Shown here: piece by piece, positions 1-10,107 of the stretch | Numbering within the stretch: position 1 is the first letter of the stretch | Layout: each line of letters starts with the position of its first letter | Assembly: GCF_018403325.1 (NCBI RefSeq) | Contig: NZ_BOSL01000020.1 | Location: 1 to 64,000, forward strand | Reading direction: 5' to 3' | Origin: Paenibacillus vini | GTDB taxonomy: Bacteria > Bacillota > Bacilli > Paenibacillales > Paenibacillaceae | Length of the DNA: 64,000 nt | The notes under the pieces: model-generated | What the model was told of the DNA's origin: nothing | Database searches by the model: none | The model's input: the letters and a program-made list of their open reading frames with translations, nothing else | Made by a program: the position numbers and the translations under genes

Positions 1-9
1 CTTGAACCG

Positions 10-126
10 TTTGGTGGCGATGGCGGAGGGGTTCCACACGTACCCATCCCGAACACGACCGTTAAGCCCTCCAGCGCCGATGGTACTTGGACCGAAGGGT
101 CCTGGGAGAGTAGGACGCCGCCAAGC
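10..126 (+). rRNA. rrf: 5S ribosomal RNA
   Basis: The sequence from TTTGGTGGCG to CGCCGCCAAGC matches a Firmicutes 5S rRNA of about 117 nt, with the conserved CCGAACACG loop and the self-pairing ends. It is the 3' end of an rRNA operon whose 16S and 23S genes lie outside the window. The tRNA cluster follows within 10 bases, so the two are probably co-transcribed. Confidence 0.95.
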
Positions 127-133
127 ATAATAT

Positions 134-209
134 TCCCTGATAGCTCAGTTGGTAGAGCACTCGACTGTTAATCGAGTTGTCACAGGTTCGAGTCCTGTTC
201 GGGGAGCCA
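134..209 (+). tRNA. tRNA-Asn (GTT)
   Basis: A 76-nt cloverleaf with seven-base acceptor stem, anticodon loop CTGTTAA (anticodon GTT) and encoded CCA. It is the first tRNA after 5S rRNA. Confidence 0.95.
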
Positions 210-215
210 TATTAT

Positions 216-290
216 GGCCCGTTGGTCAAGGGGTTAAGACACCTCCCTTTCACGGAGGTAACAGGGGTTCGAATCCCCTACGGGTCACCA
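216..290 (+). tRNA. tRNA-Glu (TTC)
   Basis: A 75-nt cloverleaf with anticodon loop CTTTCAC (anticodon TTC) and encoded CCA. Its last 18 bases plus two flanking T residues are repeated exactly at 388-407, which may mark an attachment site or a recombination scar. Confidence 0.95.
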
Positions 291-292
291 TT
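273..292 (+). repeat. Direct repeat, copy 1 (tRNA-Glu 3' end)
   Basis: The 20-base sequence ATCCCCTACGGGTCACCATT forms the T-arm/acceptor end of tRNA-Glu plus two flanking bases. An identical copy lies at 388-407. A duplicated tRNA 3' end is the usual outcome of site-specific integration, but the 95 bases between the copies encode nothing recognisable. Confidence 0.8.
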
Positions 293-387
293 CATTACAT
301 TGCTTCTGGGGATGAGAAGCCCTTTAGGGGTTCGTCGGAGCATTTACTTCGTTAGCGTTACATCGCAGTCTCGAACGAAGTGAGAGT

Positions 388-407
388 ATCCCCTACGGGT
401 CACCATT
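388..407 (+). repeat. Direct repeat, copy 2 (orphan tRNA-Glu 3' end)
   Basis: Exact copy of bases 273-292, not part of a complete tRNA. The interval 293-387 contains small hairpins (GCTTCT/GAGAAGC near 301-319 and ACTTCGTT/AACGAAGT near 346-381). It could be the scar of a lost element or the remnant of a degenerate tRNA gene. Confidence 0.75.
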
Positions 408-431
408 TTTCTTAATAAGTGCATTACATAT

Positions 432-507
432 GGAGGCTTAGCTCAGCTGGGAGAGCATCTGCCTTACAAGCAGAGGGTCGGGGGTTCGATCCCCTCAGCC
501 TCCACCA
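432..507 (+). tRNA. tRNA-Val (TAC)
   Basis: A 76-nt cloverleaf with anticodon loop CTTACAA (anticodon TAC), acceptor GGAGGCT paired with AGCCTCC, and encoded CCA. Confidence 0.95.
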
Positions 508-545
508 TAGTTTACTTTAACAAGTAAATATTGTTTTTTTACTGA

Positions 546-619
<74 letters not shown>

Positions 620-652
620 TCATCCCTTTAAGGGATCAAGATTTACTAGTGT

Positions 653-729
653 GGAGCCGTGGTGTAGAGGCCTAACATGCCTGCCTGTCACGCAGGAGAC
701 CGCGGGTTCGAATCCCGTCGGCTCCGCCA
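653..729 (+). tRNA. tRNA-Asp (GTC)
   Basis: A 77-nt cloverleaf with acceptor GGAGCCG/CGGCTCC, anticodon loop CTGTCAC (anticodon GTC) and encoded CCA. Confidence 0.95.
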
Positions 730-753
730 TTTTCATCTTAGATTCGCATATGC

Positions 754-829
754 GAGCCATTAGCTCAGTTGGTAGAGCACCTGACTTTTAATCAGGGTGT
801 CGAAGGTTCGAGTCCTTCATGGCTCACCA
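754..829 (+). tRNA. tRNA-Lys (TTT)
   Basis: A 76-nt cloverleaf with anticodon loop CTTTTAA (anticodon TTT), acceptor GAGCCAT/ATGGCTC and encoded CCA. Confidence 0.95.
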
Positions 830-845
830 GTCTTATTACTTGTTT

Positions 846-920
846 GCGGACGTGGCTCAGCGGTAGAGCATCGCCTTGCCAAGGCGAGGGTCGCGGGTTC
901 GATTCCCGTCGTCCGCTCCA
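846..920 (+). tRNA. tRNA-Gly (GCC)
   Basis: A 75-nt cloverleaf with acceptor GCGGACG/CGTCCGC, anticodon loop TTGCCAA (anticodon GCC) and encoded CCA. Confidence 0.95.
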
Positions 921-926
921 TAATAC

Positions 927-1003
927 GCGCCCTTAGCTCAGCTGGATAGAGCGTTTGACTACGAATCAAAAGGTCAGGAGTTCGAATCTCTTAGGGCGCG
1001 CCA
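927..1003 (+). tRNA. tRNA-Arg (ACG)
   Basis: A 77-nt cloverleaf with acceptor GCGCCCT/AGGGCGC, anticodon loop CTACGAA (anticodon ACG, expected to be edited to ICG) and encoded CCA. Confidence 0.95.
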
Positions 1004-1023
1004 TTTTCTTTATAATTGGATAA

Positions 1024-1103
1024 GCCGGTGTGGCGGAATTGGCAGACGCGCGCGACTCAAAATCGTGAGGGAAACCGTGGGGGTTCGAGTCCCTTCACCG
1101 GCA
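1024..1103 (+). tRNA. tRNA-Leu (CAA)
   Basis: A class II tRNA with acceptor GCCGGTG/CACCGGC, a variable arm and anticodon loop CTCAAAA (anticodon CAA). The gene ends at the discriminator A and does not encode CCA. Confidence 0.9.
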
Positions 1104-1108
1104 TATAT

Positions 1109-1182
1109 CGGGACGTAGCTCAGCTTGGTAGAGCACCTGGTTTGGGACCAGGGGGTCGCATGTTCAAATCGTGTCGTCCCGA
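1109..1182 (+). tRNA. tRNA-Pro (TGG)
   Basis: Acceptor CGGGACG/CGTCCCG with anticodon loop TTTGGGA (anticodon TGG). The gene is followed by TCA, so CCA is not encoded. It is the last tRNA before the terminator. Confidence 0.93.
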
Positions 1183-1187
1183 TCAGA

Positions 1188-1216
1188 AACAGTCATCGCA
1201 GATGGCTGTTTTTTTA
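1188..1216 (+). terminator. Terminator of the rRNA/tRNA operon
   Basis: Stem AACAGTCATC (1188-1197) pairs with GATGGCTGTT (1201-1210) across a three-base loop and runs into a row of T residues. Confidence 0.9.
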
Positions 1217-1296
1217 TTTGTCCACAAACTAATGAACTGAATTAAAAGATTGAACTGAGCATATAAGAAGCCGGTTCCCCGTTCTTCCTCTTCTGT

Positions 1297-1331
1297 TGTA
1301 TATTTCATGACCTCCGAGGTCACAATATACA
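1297..1331. promoter_or_regulatory. 35-bp near-perfect inverted repeat upstream of bofC
   Basis: Two nested arm pairs share a centre at 1315: TGTATATT (1297-1304) with AATATACA (1324-1331), and TGACCTC (1308-1314) with GAGGTCA (1316-1322). No T-run follows. It lies 26 bases before the bofC start, so an operator or structured leader is possible. Its function is not known from sequence alone. Confidence 0.55.
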
Positions 1332-1357
1332 TAAAACTCCGATAGAAGGGGATCGTC

Positions 1358-2047
1358 GTGAATATTTTTCATACCAAAAAACAAATCAGAAAACGTTGGA
1401 GACGGATGAAACGAGCCGTTTGGACAATCAGCGCTTGCGCTCTCGTGGCTTTGATGGCTTGGCTAGGCATGCTTCTGTCCGAACAAATGGAAAAGTTGAT
1501 GACGAATGAACCGCTTGCGCTAGAGACACTGGGCACCCTCCGGGATGTTCAAGCACAGGACGATTCCCAGCAAGAATGGTTAGAGGAGCTTCGGGAAACC
1601 GCGCAGGTACGAATTGTTCATTTAAATAAAATATATACATGCGGCGAAGACCGCTCCGTTTTGGGGCTCATGAGACCGGCAGAAATTGCCCAATTGGTCA
1701 AGGAACACCCAACTTGGGATGGAAGACTGGGTCCTGGGGGTGATGTGTGGTTTGATGAACATATTCAAGGATTATCCGAGATTTGCAACCGCGATGGGTA
1801 TGTGGGCATCGACAAAGAAGGCAATCTGAGTCTTTTTGACGGGCCGCCAAAGCAGGAAAAGGTCATCCGAACCTTTTTTCAATTAGATGTGGAAACTATG
1901 GAAAGTGCGCTTCCGACTGAGGTGCTGCAGCAATTGAAGAACGGCATAAGAATTCAGGATGTCGAGGAATACAACAGTGTTTTGTCCACTTTCAGCGATT
2001 TTGCAGTTGAAGAATCGGAGAAAACGATGCAACAGAATAAACAGTAA
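1358..2047 (+). CDS. bofC: BofC-type forespore signalling protein
   Basis: The 229-residue protein has a basic N-terminus and one membrane/signal segment (about residues 22-40), then a secreted part. In B. subtilis BofC works in the space between forespore and mother cell and restrains the SpoIVB protease that triggers sigma-K activation. The conserved C-terminal region is visible: the GLMRPAEIAQLV stretch, then NRDGYVGIDKEGNLSLFDGPP-like residues near 146-166. The start is GTG with an AGAAGGGG ribosome site. Position directly upstream of the ruv genes also matches B. subtilis. A 35-bp inverted repeat lies just upstream and a terminator follows at 2061. Confidence 0.88.
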   Translation: MNIFHTKKQIRKRWRRMKRAVWTISACALVALMAWLGMLLSEQMEKLMTNEPLALETLGTLRDVQAQDDSQQEWLEELRETAQVRIVHLNKIYTCGEDRSVLGLMRPAEIAQLVKEHPTWDGRLGPGGDVWFDEHIQGLSEICNRDGYVGIDKEGNLSLFDGPPKQEKVIRTFFQLDVETMESALPTEVLQQLKNGIRIQDVEEYNSVLSTFSDFAVEESEKTMQQNKQ

Positions 2048-2060
2048 TGCGTATAAACGT

Positions 2061-2090
2061 AGGGGCGTTATTCAATAACGCCTCTTTTTG
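2061..2090 (+). terminator. Terminator after bofC
   Basis: Arms AGGGGCGTTAT and ATAACGCCTCT close a short loop and are followed by TTTTT, separating bofC from ruvCAB. Confidence 0.88.
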
Positions 2091-2177
2091 CTGTTTACTT
2101 GAGCTTTGGCGGAAATGGCAGAGTTGTTTTCAAAGTAAGTTCTACAAACTTTTTCCTCAATCGTCCCGATCTTTTGT

Positions 2178-2203
2178 TATAATAAAGTGAATACATATGT
2201 TCG
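2178..2203 (+). promoter_or_regulatory. ruvCAB -10 box with overlapping LexA-like box
   Basis: A perfect TATAAT at 2178-2183 is followed, where the transcription start should be, by a site that reads CGAACATATGTATT on the reverse strand (2190-2203). This agrees at about 12 of 14 positions with the Firmicutes LexA consensus CGAACRNRYGTTYC. No good -35 box was seen. SOS control of ruvCAB is inferred and fits the known LexA control of ruvAB in B. subtilis. Confidence 0.55.
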
Positions 2204-2282
2204 CTTATTCGGACATAAACCCGGATTCCTGAAATAAAGAGGTTGTCCGGAAGACTTGAGCAGGTTGGGGAGAGGTTGAACT

Positions 2283-2786
2283 TTGCGGATATTGGGCATT
2301 GATCCCGGAATCGCGATTGTAGGTTTCGGATTTATTGATAAGCAGGGCAGTAAATGTGTCCCCGTTCAATACGGATGCATTCAAACGGAGGCACACACGC
2401 CTGAAGAGGAACGTTTGCTGCATGTCTATGAAGGCATGGTGCAGCTCATCGACAAATACAAACCGGATGCTGTGGCGCTGGAGAAGTTGTTTTTTAATCG
2501 TAACGTAACGACAGCCATGTCGGTTAGCCAGGCGCGGGGCGTTATGGTTCTGGCAGCGATGCAGAAGGGGCTCCCTATAGCGGAATATACGCCGATGCAG
2601 GTTAAGCAGGCGATCGTCGGATATGGAAAGGCCGAGAAAAGGCAGGTCCAGGAAATGACGAAAATGTTCCTGAAGCTTCAGGCGATCCCAAAACCGGATG
2701 ACGTGGCCGATGCGCTTGCCGTAGCGATTTGCCATGCACACTCATGTACGTTAAATTCCAAGCTGAATGAGGTATTGCGATCATGA
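2283..2786 (+). CDS. ruvC: Holliday junction resolvase RuvC
   Basis: A 167-residue endonuclease that cuts four-way DNA junctions during recombinational repair, acting with RuvAB in the cytoplasm. The RNase H-like fold shows its acidic catalytic residues: D7 in GIDPG, E67 in VALEKLFF, and D140/D143 in KPDDVADALA. Start is TTG after GGGGAGAGG. The stop codon overlaps the ruvA ATG (ATGA), indicating translational coupling. It begins the ruvC-ruvA-ruvB operon under a promoter with a LexA-like box. Note that B. subtilis itself lacks ruvC and uses RecU, so this is a lineage difference. Confidence 0.96.
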   Translation: MRILGIDPGIAIVGFGFIDKQGSKCVPVQYGCIQTEAHTPEEERLLHVYEGMVQLIDKYKPDAVALEKLFFNRNVTTAMSVSQARGVMVLAAMQKGLPIAEYTPMQVKQAIVGYGKAEKRQVQEMTKMFLKLQAIPKPDDVADALAVAICHAHSCTLNSKLNEVLRS

Positions 2787-3403
2787 TTGATTTTTTACGG
2801 GGCCAGGTTGCCCACCTTGAAAATGAATATGTCGTCTTGGATGTACAAGGCATAGGGTATCGCGTTTTCTGTCCGAACCCTTATGCGTTTGCCGCCAAAA
2901 ATCAAGATACAATCACAGTTTACACGCATCATCACGTCCGTGATGACGCTATTCTGCTGTTCGGATTTCCAACGCGGGAAGAACAGAAGCTGTTCCGCAA
3001 GCTGATCGAGGTGTCGGGAATCGGACCGCGTGTGGCGCTCGGGATATTGAGCGGCGGCAATCCGGACACGGTGGTGGCTGCGATCCATCAGGAGAATATT
3101 TCGTTTCTGACGAAGCTGCCGGGAATCGGGAAGAAGACCGCGCAGCGTATGATCCTGGACTTGAAGGACAAGCTTGAGGGCATGGGAGGCATGGCTTCTT
3201 TATTCGACCCGGTACCTGCTGCATCGGCCGCTTTCGAAGACGGAACCCCGGGCTGGCCTGAAGCGAGAGAAGGTTTGAAGGCGCTTGGATATACCGATCC
3301 CGAATTGGACCGTGTATGGAATAAGCTTAAGGATCAGGTAAGTCAGGATGAAGCCGTTGATTCGGTAATGAAAAAGGCCTTGAAGCTGCTATATGCAGGT
3401 TGA
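2783..3403 (+). CDS. ruvA: Holliday junction DNA helicase subunit RuvA
   Basis: A 206-residue junction-binding protein that forms tetramers on four-way DNA and loads RuvB. Sequence shows the N-terminal OB fold (MIDFLRGQVAHLENEYVVLD), the tandem helix-hairpin-helix motifs (VSGIGPRVALGILSG and LPGIGKKTAQRMILDL, about residues 75-130) and the C-terminal helical domain that contacts RuvB. Start ATG overlaps the ruvC stop by four bases. Length is normal for the family. Confidence 0.97.
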   Translation: MIDFLRGQVAHLENEYVVLDVQGIGYRVFCPNPYAFAAKNQDTITVYTHHHVRDDAILLFGFPTREEQKLFRKLIEVSGIGPRVALGILSGGNPDTVVAAIHQENISFLTKLPGIGKKTAQRMILDLKDKLEGMGGMASLFDPVPAASAAFEDGTPGWPEAREGLKALGYTDPELDRVWNKLKDQVSQDEAVDSVMKKALKLLYAG

Positions 3404-3436
3404 TAACAGGCTGGAAGAAAGAGGTGCTGGAAAGCG

Positions 3437-4447
3437 ATGATGGAAGACCGGATCATATCCGCGAACTTGATGATGGAAGACCAAGCCGTCGAGCTGAGCC
3501 TGCGTCCCCGCTATTTGGCGGAGTATATTGGGCAAAACCAAATCAAAGAAAATTTGAAAATATATATCGAAGCCGCGAAGATGCGCAAAGAAGCTCTGGA
3601 TCATGTCCTGCTTTATGGACCTCCCGGACTCGGAAAAACGACACTCGCCAACATTATCGCCAACGAGCTTGGTGTGAATTTACGGACGACGTCGGGTCCC
3701 GCGATTGAACGGCCGGGCGATCTTGCCGCTTTATTGACAAATCTGCAGGAGGGCGACGTCTTATTTATCGATGAAATCCATCGGTTACACCGGACAGTGG
3801 AAGAAGTTCTTTATCCGGCGATGGAGGATTTCGCGCTGGATATTATGATCGGCAAGGGGCCGAGCGCCCGTTCCGTCCGGCTGGACCTGCCTCCTTTTAC
3901 ACTCGTTGGCGCTACGACCCGTGCAGGCCTGCTGTCAGCTCCGCTGCGCGACCGCTTCGGGGTAGTCAGCCGACTTGAGTTTTATACGCAGGACGAGCTT
4001 AGCTTTATCGTTTCGCGCAATGCCGATATTTTGGGAATTGAGATTATCGGGGATGCCGCGGATGAGGTTGCGCTCCGATCCCGGGGGACTCCGCGGATTG
4101 CCAATCGTCTGTTGAAGCGGGTAAGAGATTATGCCCAAGTGCGGGGCGACGGAATGATCACCCCTGAAATCGCCAGAGAAGCGCTACAGATGCTTCAGGT
4201 GGATCCGATGGGTCTGGATCTGATCGATCATAAGATGCTTCGCGCGATGATTACGAGTTTCCGGGGCGGCCCCGTAGGACTCGACACGATCGCGGCAACG
4301 ATCGGCGAAGAAAGCCAGACGATCGAGGATGTATATGAACCCTATCTGCTGCAGATCGGTTATTTACAGCGGACGCCACGGGGGCGGATGGTAACGCCGG
4401 CGGCATATAATCATTTGGGTTTACCGCTTCCCGATGTACAGAAATAA
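3437..4447 (+). CDS. ruvB: Holliday junction DNA helicase subunit RuvB
   Basis: A 336-residue AAA+ motor that drives branch migration with RuvA. Walker A is GPPGLGKTT (61-69), Walker B is [10 protein letters not shown] (D112, E113), sensor 1 is VGATTRAG and the arginine finger is in LRDRFG. The C-terminal winged helix binds DNA. The start at ATG 3437 follows a GAGGTG ribosome site 33 bases after ruvA. Confidence 0.97.
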   Translation: MMEDRIISANLMMEDQAVELSLRPRYLAEYIGQNQIKENLKIYIEAAKMRKEALDHVLLYGPPGLGKTTLANIIANELGVNLRTTSGPAIERPGDLAALLTNLQEGDVLFIDEIHRLHRTVEEVLYPAMEDFALDIMIGKGPSARSVRLDLPPFTLVGATTRAGLLSAPLRDRFGVVSRLEFYTQDELSFIVSRNADILGIEIIGDAADEVALRSRGTPRIANRLLKRVRDYAQVRGDGMITPEIAREALQMLQVDPMGLDLIDHKMLRAMITSFRGGPVGLDTIAATIGEESQTIEDVYEPYLLQIGYLQRTPRGRMVTPAAYNHLGLPLPDVQK

Positions 4448-4495
4448 TGAGCGAATAAGGATATAAGCTTGGCATCATGAAGGAGGAATCACCGC

Positions 4496-6598
4496 GTGAA
4501 AGGAACTAATTCGGGAATCAAATTCAAGTGGAGCAGGTGCGGAAAAGGGATACTGGCCGGACTTCTTCTGGCCGGTGCGATCCAGCTTCCGGCATCCGCC
4601 GACTCAGGAATCGGCCCTCATGTTCGGGTAGCCATGTACTTGGATCTAGGCAGCACTTACAAATCAACGATCCCTGCGGTTACGATCAAAGGGGATGCGG
4701 CTTGGGGAGCAGGTCCACAATCAGGAACGGAGAACTGGGTTCAGTTTGCTCCCGGACAATCCGCCCGGTTCAGCGTAGACGGTTATAAAGTCAAAGCTTT
4801 GGAAAGCTCGGATTGGAAGACTGTGGCGGCTGTGATTAAGAAGCTGCAAGGTACGACCGATAAGCCCGTTGCCTTTGCGCAGAACAGCAGCGGAGGAACG
4901 ATTTATCGCGTTTATACCGGACCATATGCGAATGCAGCAGAAGCTGGGAAAGCCGTAGACAGAGTCGCAGGCTCGATTTCGTCCTGGATCAAAGGTCAAA
5001 AACCGTCCGTTCATGGGAATTTCTATGTTTCTGCCGGGAGTTATAGAAGCAAAGTCGAAGCCGATACGGTGCTTGATACGTTGAGCGCTCAAGGAACAGA
5101 GGCCTCCGCCGTTATGACCGGACCGCAGCAATATTCCGTCTGGGTCGGTGGCGCGTCCAATGAAGCCGAATTAGGGACGATACAGGGGCAGCTGGCTCAA
5201 GTCTTCCCGCAAATACCGTGGGCACCTGCCGTACAGACGGGAACATCGATTTTGATTCACAACGATGTAACGCTGAATTTAGATACACCATCCCCGGTAG
5301 AGCATTATGAGCTCAGCGGAAATGAGGCTCTTCTAGTCCGCGACAACGACGATAATTCCTTGCTTCAATTGGTTGAACGATCCGCCCGAAAATATCGTGG
5401 TGACTTCGAAATTAGCCGATATAGCGGACAGCTCGCTCTTGTGAACGAAGTATCATTGGAACAATACCTATATTCCGTTGTGGGAGCCGAGGTATCCTCC
5501 TCCTGGCCACAGGAGTCATTAAAGGCTCAGGCGGTTGCTGCACGCAGTTATGCCCTTTATAATGCCGCCCTTAATAAATTCAAAATAGCCGGGCTAGTAG
5601 ATACAACCTTAAGTCAGGTTTATAACGGTGCTGAGAAAGAAGCGAACAGCATTATTCAAGCCGTAGACAGTACGAGCGGGGAAGTGATGATGGCTGACGG
5701 GAGAATTGTGGAGGGAATCTTTTCTTCCAACAGTGGCGGGGTAACCGCGGATTCTACGGAAGCATGGGGCAGTTACAACCCCGTGTATTCCAGCGTGCTG
5801 AGCAAGGAAGACGAGGTCGTACAGGCTTCGCTAAAATCATGGTACCATGTGCTACTGTCAAACGGGGCGACGGGTTATGTTCGCGAAGATAATACGGCAT
5901 CGTTGGGAAGCACGACCGCTGCCGGATTACAGAAATTAACGGTAACGACGACTTCCGTCATGGTTCGGCCCCTTCCGATGATTCAGTCGGACGTAGATCC
6001 TGTAGCCAAGTTGAATCCTGGAGACCAAGCCATTGTACTTGATAAAGTGGATGAATCGAGTGCGTATGCCTGGATTCGAGGGCCATTCAGTTCCGCGGAA
6101 TTGTTGAAATCCCTAAAAGGCAAAACGACAACAGAGGCACCGTCACCGATATTGAATCTGGAAATCACCCAAAGAGGGCCATCCGGACGCGTTACCCAGA
6201 TCAAGGCGAATGGACAAATCCTGGATGTTAAATATCCGGATGCTTTCCGTTCGGCTTTGAACGGACTGCCCAGCACGCTGTTTGATATTGCCGCTACCGG
6301 AAGGTATACTGTACAGAGTGCAGGGGGCACGACGTCAAGCGGCACGGCCGCTTCGGGTACTCCGCTGCTGACTTCATCCGGTGTGAAAAGCTGGGATGGA
6401 GGAAATATGGTGGTTATGGACGGTAACGGCACTGCACGCGTAATTGACCAAACCAACGAGTTTCTGTTTGTCGGCAAGGGCTACGGCCATGGAATCGGAA
6501 TGTCCCAATGGGGGGCAAAAGGTATGGCGGATGCCGGGTATGATTATCAGCAAATCTTGCAACACTACTATCAAAATGTGACAATTGTCAAGGAATGA
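4496..6598 (+). CDS. SpoIID/LytB-domain cell wall protein
   Basis: A 700-residue exported protein with a signal peptide (basic N-terminus, hydrophobic stretch 18-32, cleavage near ASA-DS). Residues about 115-230 hold SPOR-like repeats ([35 protein letters not shown]), a fold that binds denuded glycan strands. The SpoIID/LytB core follows from about 300 ([20 protein letters not shown], then [11 protein letters not shown]) and ends with [19 protein letters not shown]. SpoIID family members are lytic transglycosylases or amidase enhancers in sporulation or vegetative wall turnover. A long insertion (about 460-640) splits the core. GTG start with an AAGGAGG site. The gene sits between ruvB and queA. 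Confidence 0.9.
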   Translation: MKGTNSGIKFKWSRCGKGILAGLLLAGAIQLPASADSGIGPHVRVAMYLDLGSTYKSTIPAVTIKGDAAWGAGPQSGTENWVQFAPGQSARFSVDGYKVKALESSDWKTVAAVIKKLQGTTDKPVAFAQNSSGGTIYRVYTGPYANAAEAGKAVDRVAGSISSWIKGQKPSVHGNFYVSAGSYRSKVEADTVLDTLSAQGTEASAVMTGPQQYSVWVGGASNEAELGTIQGQLAQVFPQIPWAPAVQTGTSILIHNDVTLNLDTPSPVEHYELSGNEALLVRDNDDNSLLQLVERSARKYRGDFEISRYSGQLALVNEVSLEQYLYSVVGAEVSSSWPQESLKAQAVAARSYALYNAALNKFKIAGLVDTTLSQVYNGAEKEANSIIQAVDSTSGEVMMADGRIVEGIFSSNSGGVTADSTEAWGSYNPVYSSVLSKEDEVVQASLKSWYHVLLSNGATGYVREDNTASLGSTTAAGLQKLTVTTTSVMVRPLPMIQSDVDPVAKLNPGDQAIVLDKVDESSAYAWIRGPFSSAELLKSLKGKTTTEAPSPILNLEITQRGPSGRVTQIKANGQILDVKYPDAFRSALNGLPSTLFDIAATGRYTVQSAGGTTSSGTAASGTPLLTSSGVKSWDGGNMVVMDGNGTARVIDQTNEFLFVGKGYGHGIGMSQWGAKGMADAGYDYQQILQHYYQNVTIVKE

Positions 6599-6608
6599 AG
6601 GCGTAAAT

Positions 6609-7637
6609 ATGAATGTTGATTTGTACGATTTTGAACTGCCGGAAGAGTTGATCGCCCAGACTCCGCTTGCGGATCGGAGCGCTTCCCGGCTGTTGACGTT
6701 AAATAAAAGAGACGGAAGCACACAGCATCGTATTTTTTCGGATATTGTAGAATATCTGAAGCCCGGTGATACCCTGGTGTTGAATGACACCCGGGTTATC
6801 CCCGCGAGGTTGTTCGGCATCAAAGAAGATACTGGCGCAAAAGCCGAGGTGCTTCTGCTCAAAAATTTGGGTGGAGATCTTTGGGAAGCGCTGGTCAAAC
6901 CCGGGAAAAAGTTAAAAACCGGCTCAGTCATTGTCTTTAGCGAGGAATTAAAAGCAACGGTTGAATCGGAAGGGGAGATGGGCGGACGAGTTCTGCGTTT
7001 CACCTATCAAGGCATTTTTAATGAAATTCTAGATCGCTTGGGTCAAATGCCGCTTCCTCCTTACATTAAGGAGAAACTGGATGATCGCGAGCGTTACCAG
7101 ACGGTCTACTCCAAACACGAAGGCTCAGCTGCGGCACCAACGGCCGGCCTGCATTTTACCGAGTCTTTGCTGGAGGAGATCAAGGCGAAAGGGATTGACA
7201 TTGCCTTCGTCACACTTCATGTCGGATTGGGTACTTTTCGCCCGATGTCCGTTGATCGCGTTGAAGACCATGTCATGCACGAGGAGTATTATGTGCTTCC
7301 TCAAGAGACGGCGGATATCCTGAATGAGACCAAAGCGAGAGGCGGCCGTGTCATCGCGGTGGGAACAACATCTGCGCGGACACTGGAGACGGTAGCACAG
7401 AAATGCGCTGGCGGTCCTGTGGTCAAAAGCAGCGGATGGACGGGGATCTTCATTTATCCGGGATATGAGTTTGGATTGGTGGATGCTCTAATCACGAATT
7501 TTCACCTCCCGAAATCAACGCTCGTAATGCTGGTCAGTGCGCTGGCGGGACGGGAGAATATATTGAAGGCGTACCGTGAAGCGATTGAACAAAGATACCG
7601 TTTCTTCAGTTTTGGCGACGCTATGTTTATTTATTAA
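6609..7637 (+). CDS. queA: tRNA preQ1(34) S-adenosylmethionine ribosyltransferase-isomerase
   Basis: A 342-residue enzyme that transfers the ribosyl part of S-adenosylmethionine to preQ1 in tRNA, giving epoxyqueuosine. Strong family signatures include [13 protein letters not shown]-like start, [47 protein letters not shown] and [19 protein letters not shown] 6609 is preferred over an in-frame TTG at 6585 because a GGAATGAAGG site fits and the length equals the B. subtilis protein. It is followed by tgt, the preceding step of the same pathway. Confidence 0.97.
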   Translation: MNVDLYDFELPEELIAQTPLADRSASRLLTLNKRDGSTQHRIFSDIVEYLKPGDTLVLNDTRVIPARLFGIKEDTGAKAEVLLLKNLGGDLWEALVKPGKKLKTGSVIVFSEELKATVESEGEMGGRVLRFTYQGIFNEILDRLGQMPLPPYIKEKLDDRERYQTVYSKHEGSAAAPTAGLHFTESLLEEIKAKGIDIAFVTLHVGLGTFRPMSVDRVEDHVMHEEYYVLPQETADILNETKARGGRVIAVGTTSARTLETVAQKCAGGPVVKSSGWTGIFIYPGYEFGLVDALITNFHLPKSTLVMLVSALAGRENILKAYREAIEQRYRFFSFGDAMFIY

Positions 7638-8798
<1,161 letters not shown>

Positions 8799-8833
8799 TG
8801 AACCAGGCTATAAAATGAAAGGAGGAAGAAGGA

Positions 8834-9136
8834 ATGTTTCCATTAGCAGCTACTCCAGGGGCGGGCGGAACCGGTTCGCTGATTTCGTTCATCGTACCCC
8901 TTGTGATCATGTTTGCCGTGTTTTACTTCTTGCTGATCCGTCCGCAGAAGAAAAAGCAGACTACCCGCAATAATATGCTCAATGCGCTTCAGAAAGGCGA
9001 CAAGATCATTACGATTGGTGGCCTTCACGGCACGATTATGGAGCTTACCGATGATATCGTAGTCTTGCGCGTCAACGATGTAACGAAACTGACGTTTGAT
9101 CGCAGTGCGATCAGCCACAAAGTTTCCGAAAGCTAA
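8834..9136 (+). CDS. yajC: Preprotein translocase accessory subunit YajC
   Basis: A 100-residue single-span membrane protein that joins the SecDF complex. The membrane segment is about residues 16-36, followed by the family signature LLIRPQKKKQ and a small cytoplasmic domain (LQKGDKIITIGGLHGTI). It has a strong AAAGGAGG site. The gene ends the queA-tgt-yajC operon at a strong terminator. Its Sec partners secD and secF lie about 5 kb downstream. Confidence 0.95.
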   Translation: MFPLAATPGAGGTGSLISFIVPLVIMFAVFYFLLIRPQKKKQTTRNNMLNALQKGDKIITIGGLHGTIMELTDDIVVLRVNDVTKLTFDRSAISHKVSES

Positions 9137-9163
9137 GAGAAACGAATACGAATTAGCAATAAG

Positions 9164-9204
9164 AAAGCCGCGAAAGCCTCCACGGAGGTTTTCGCGGCTT
9201 TTTT
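9164..9204. terminator. Bidirectional terminator between yajC and the PAP2 gene
   Basis: A 17-bp stem, AAAGCCGCGAAAGCCTC with GAGGTTTTCGCGGCTTT, has a four-base loop and T-runs on both strands, so it can serve both convergent genes. Confidence 0.93.
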
Positions 9205-9208
9205 GCCA

Positions 9209-10030
9209 TTATGCAGAAATATTGAAACGGGGATTATAGTTGCTTTTCCAGCGCTGGGCCCAGTTGATGCCGATTGTGGAAGATACGCCCGCAAGTAGCA
9301 ACCCGGCCAGCATATCCGTGAGCCAGTGAATTCCCAAATAAAAGATCGAGAACACGATAATAACGGCGCTGATCGATGCGAAAAATCCCCATCGGCGGTT
9401 ACCAGAGCGTACGGCAAGGATAGCCATGGTGACTGAGATGGAGGTATGCAGGCTAGGAAAGCAGTTATTAATCCCGGAAAGGGGACGATAAACGGTTTCA
9501 AACTCCGGAAAGGCCTCCAGCATATAAAACGAAACGCCTGAAACCGGGTAAGACCAAACTTCATTAACCGGAAACAGCAAATAGAATGGAATCGCGATCA
9601 GATAATTCAGAATTACCGCACAACAGGTCGCATGCAGGAACACGGTTTTCTTTTCTCCAGCGTAAATAAAGAGCGAAGCCAGAATCAAAGACTGAAAAAC
9701 GATAAGATAAAAAAAGGAAGTAATCCCCGTAAGCCATGGTGCGTGAGTCAAGTTTTGAACCTGTTGCACGAAATGTCCTTCCAGTCGGAAAATCCACGGC
9801 GTAAAGTCCGCCGAGTAAGACAACTTATTTTCCAATGCCAATTCGTATCCGTTTAGCAGCAAAACCCCAAGCATCAGCAAGAACGTCCACATGAATCTTC
9901 TCGATCTCAACAATTCACCGGCCAAGCCAACGACCGCATGCCAAGGATTTTGGAAGAAGCAGATCAAGACAAACAGGATAAGAACCAGCAGGGTGAACCA
10001 CGTAATGGTCTGCATGGAATGGAATAGCAA
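9209..10030 (-). CDS. PAP2-family membrane phosphatase
   Basis: A 273-residue membrane protein with six or seven hydrophobic segments. The phosphatase motifs of the PAP2 (acid phosphatase/lipid phosphatase) family are visible near the C-terminus: NCFPSLHTS (about 190) and GIHWLTDMLAG (about 235), giving the paired histidines and the aspartate. The spacing is closest to the inositolphosphotransferase-like branch. Substrate is unknown; undecaprenyl pyrophosphate or another lipid phosphate is plausible. TTG start is chosen because AAAGGAGG lies eight bases upstream. It is a single gene facing away from the DUF421 gene. Confidence 0.85.
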   Translation of the reverse strand: MLFHSMQTITWFTLLVLILFVLICFFQNPWHAVVGLAGELLRSRRFMWTFLLMLGVLLLNGYELALENKLSYSADFTPWIFRLEGHFVQQVQNLTHAPWLTGITSFFYLIVFQSLILASLFIYAGEKKTVFLHATCCAVILNYLIAIPFYLLFPVNEVWSYPVSGVSFYMLEAFPEFETVYRPLSGINNCFPSLHTSISVTMAILAVRSGNRRWGFFASISAVIIVFSIFYLGIHWLTDMLAGLLLAGVSSTIGINWAQRWKSNYNPRFNISA

Positions 10031-10107
10031 AATGGAAACCTCCTTTACCCAACCTGAAATCTTCCATCAGATTAACATATAGGAGAAAGGAGAAGTTTGC
10101 AGTTCTT

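Noticed and set aside
149-383. Short reading frames across the tRNA cluster
   Set aside because: They run through tRNA-Asn and tRNA-Glu sequence and have no ribosome site.
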